From the NCBI GenBank assembly GCA_026713345.1, contig JAPOOQ010000558.1, positions 1 through 8,179 on the forward strand: a stretch of DNA of 8,179 bases, in the 5' to 3' direction. The notes below the pieces were generated by a model that worked only from the letters and a program-made list of their open reading frames with translations, ran no database searches and was not told the DNA's origin. The stretch is from Gemmatimonadota bacterium (GTDB taxonomy: Bacteria > Gemmatimonadota > Gemmatimonadetes > Longimicrobiales > Gaopeijiaceae). A program made the translations under genes and the position numbers. Each line of letters opens with the position of its first letter. Position 1 is the first letter of the stretch. This document shows, in pieces, positions 7,007-8,179 of this stretch.

Positions 7007-7209
7007 AGAGACGCTTGGCGCGCGCGCCTGTCGAGGCACCAGTCTTGTCCGGGCCGGTTTCGATCGACGTCCGGAATTCGGTGGCCCCCCGTGCAATGCA
7101 TGGCACGCGATAGACCGGATTGTCATCGGAAGTAGCCCCCAGCCTCTTTCTGCCGCATTTTCAGCCGGCATCCACTTGACAATCCCGCCACTCCAAGACG
7201 AGGCATTCG
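7007..7209. other. Intergenic region before the last gene
   Basis: These 203 bp have no convincing gene. They hold a 12-bp palindrome GGCGCGCGCGCC (7017-7028), a small hairpin CGTGC/GCACG (7090-7107) and an isolated TTGACA (7176-7181) without a matching -10 box. A promoter for the gene at 7210 probably lies here, but I cannot place it. Confidence 0.5.
7200..7203 (+). promoter_or_regulatory. Ribosome binding site for the last gene
   Basis: GAGG lies 6 nt before the ATG at 7210. It supports this start, which is followed directly by a signal peptide. Confidence 0.55.
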
Positions 7210-8179
7210 ATGAACCCCCGCACCACCCCGGGCGCAACCGGCCTCCATCCCACGTTGCTCGTTCTGGCCACCCTCGCGGCGCTGCTGGCACCCCCCCACC
7301 CCGCCACCGCCCAGGCCCCGCCCACCACCCCCCCCCCCCTCGACCTCACCACCCTGTTCGATTTCGGCCATCTCCTCCTCGACGAGAACGGCGACAGCGT
7401 GCCCGACCGCCTCGGCGCGACGCTGGTCCTGGCGCCCGAACCGACCACTGCTGAACGGGTAGCCGCCGCCGAGATCGCGGCCCGGCTCGGTTTCGAGACC
7501 ACGGCGCTCGACCTGCCGCTGCGGCGCGGGGTGCGGCCCGGGCAGGTCGGCATCCTGATCGGCCACGGTGCCCTCGCACCGCTGGGGCTCTCTGCCGCCG
7601 ACTTCGGCGTGCACACGCCGGCCCCCGGCACCCCACCTACCGTCGCCACCCTGACGGCGTCGCTCGGCGACCGGTGGGTGGCCGTCCTCGGCGGTGATGA
7701 CGATGCCCTTCTTCGCGCGGCGCGACTCCTCTCGGGGTCCCTGCCTCACATTCGGTCCCTCTCCGGGCCATCCATCGCCGACGTGGGCGACGAGATCAAC
7801 GAATGGCTCGCGGCGGGCGACTCAATGGCTCAATCGGCCACCTTTTCATACCCGCGCGTCTCCGTCAATGGCCCGGGCGACGAAATCCACCTGTTCGCAG
7901 AACTCGGCTACGCCGCCGACCCGGAAGCAGAGACCCCGCTGGACGCCGGCGCCGCCGACGCCCTCACCGCCGATGCGCTTGACCGCTTGGGCGCGCTTGC
8001 CCGGGGGCACACGGAAGCCGACAGCACGGAAAACGGTTCCGCCGACCTCGGCTTCCGAAACCTCGCCACGGTGACCGTCACCGGCGGCGGCTGGGAGGTC
8101 GAGCTTCCGGCACTGACACCTTCGTCGCCGTCCGGCGGCCGACCCGGCGGGGGTGGCGGCACGCCCGACCTCGCCGACC
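7210..8179 (+). CDS. Secreted protein of unrecognised function, N-terminal part, runs off the right edge
   Basis: From the ATG at 7210 the frame is open for 323 codons to the window end. Residues 12-27 are hydrophobic (LHPTLLVLATLAALLA), and P-A-T-A-Q gives a likely signal peptidase I site after Ala34. A short Pro/Thr-rich stretch, partly encoded by a 12-C run, follows. The mature start reads DLTTLFDFGHLLLDENGDSVPD, where D-E-N-G-D-S-V-P-D resembles a calcium-binding loop. Next comes an alpha/beta-looking segment (ATLVLAPEPTTAERVAAAEIAARLGFE) that recalls the N-terminal accessory domains of some secreted glycosidases and peptidases. Later parts have HIRSLSGPSIADVGDE and, near the edge, a Gly/Pro/Ser-rich stretch. 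I do not recognise the family, and the domain that would define the activity may lie beyond the edge. Confidence 0.75.
   Translation, partial: MNPRTTPGATGLHPTLLVLATLAALLAPPHPATAQAPPTTPPPLDLTTLFDFGHLLLDENGDSVPDRLGATLVLAPEPTTAERVAAAEIAARLGFETTALDLPLRRGVRPGQVGILIGHGALAPLGLSAADFGVHTPAPGTPPTVATLTASLGDRWVAVLGGDDDALLRAARLLSGSLPHIRSLSGPSIADVGDEINEWLAAGDSMAQSATFSYPRVSVNGPGDEIHLFAELGYAADPEAETPLDAGAADALTADALDRLGALARGHTEADSTENGSADLGFRNLATVTVTGGGWEVELPALTPSSPSGGRPGGGGGTPDLAD
7328..7339 (+). repeat. 12-base poly-C tract near the 5' end of the last gene
   Basis: Twelve consecutive C encode part of a Pro stretch (T-T-P-P-P-L) just after the signal peptide, codons 40-44. A gain of one C leads to TGA at 7452-7454 and a loss of one C leads to TAG at 7460-7462, so either change would give a short dead product. 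Confidence 0.85.

Noticed and set aside
7017..7028. 12-bp palindrome GGCGCGCGCGCC
   Set aside because: It is a simple alternating CG run, easily produced by chance in this base composition, with no partner site.
7176..7181. Perfect TTGACA resembling a -35 box
   Set aside because: The sequence about 17 bp downstream is CGAGGC, with no -10-like hexamer, and it falls on the ribosome binding site.

Overview
The window is very GC-rich with GC-biased third codon positions. It is dominated by genes for exported proteins of a Gram-negative-type envelope: four of the six genes carry a lipoprotein signal with a plausible lipobox cysteine, and a fifth has a cleavable signal peptide. The mix (HEAT-cyclophilin lipoprotein, penicillin-acylase lipoprotein, 6-bladed beta-propeller lipoprotein with an IGREGEGPGEF motif, Big_2-type Ig-like lipoprotein) resembles Gemmatimonadota or a related soil or marine phylum. 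That placement is inference from family memory; there is no rRNA or other marker gene here.

Layout. On the minus strand, 1-725 is the N-terminal part of an Ig-like lipoprotein that leaves the window on the left. A 234-bp divergent intergenic region separates it from a tight plus-strand set: an alkyltransferase-like DNA-repair protein (960-1274), a HEAT-repeat/cyclophilin lipoprotein (1283-3364) and a penicillin-acylase-family lipoprotein (3361-5712). The first pair is 8 bp apart, with the second gene's ribosome binding site lying over the first gene's stop. The second pair overlaps by 4 bp (GTGA). The set looks co-transcribed. After about 160 bp with two weak hairpins comes a beta-propeller lipoprotein (5876-7006) with a strong ribosome binding site. 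After another 203 bp, a secreted protein of unrecognised function begins at 7210 and leaves the window on the right. Both window-edge genes run off the sequence and were read by direct translation.

The most striking feature is an uninterrupted run of 26 G (2554-2579) inside the HEAT-cyclophilin gene. The gene reads through in frame (about eight glycines), but a gain or loss of one G gives an early stop 40-80 bp downstream and would remove the cyclophilin domain. A second tract, 12 C (7328-7339), lies just after the signal peptide of the last gene and has the same property. These are either contingency (phase-variation) tracts in envelope proteins or, for the 26-G run, a sequencing/assembly artefact. 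The glycine block sits in register within a HEAT repeat, which keeps the artefact explanation live.

Functionally, the HEAT-cyclophilin protein could assist folding of exported proteins, including the translationally coupled acylase downstream, which must mature by autoproteolysis at Gly210/Ser211. No mobile element, CRISPR array, tRNA or rRNA was seen.
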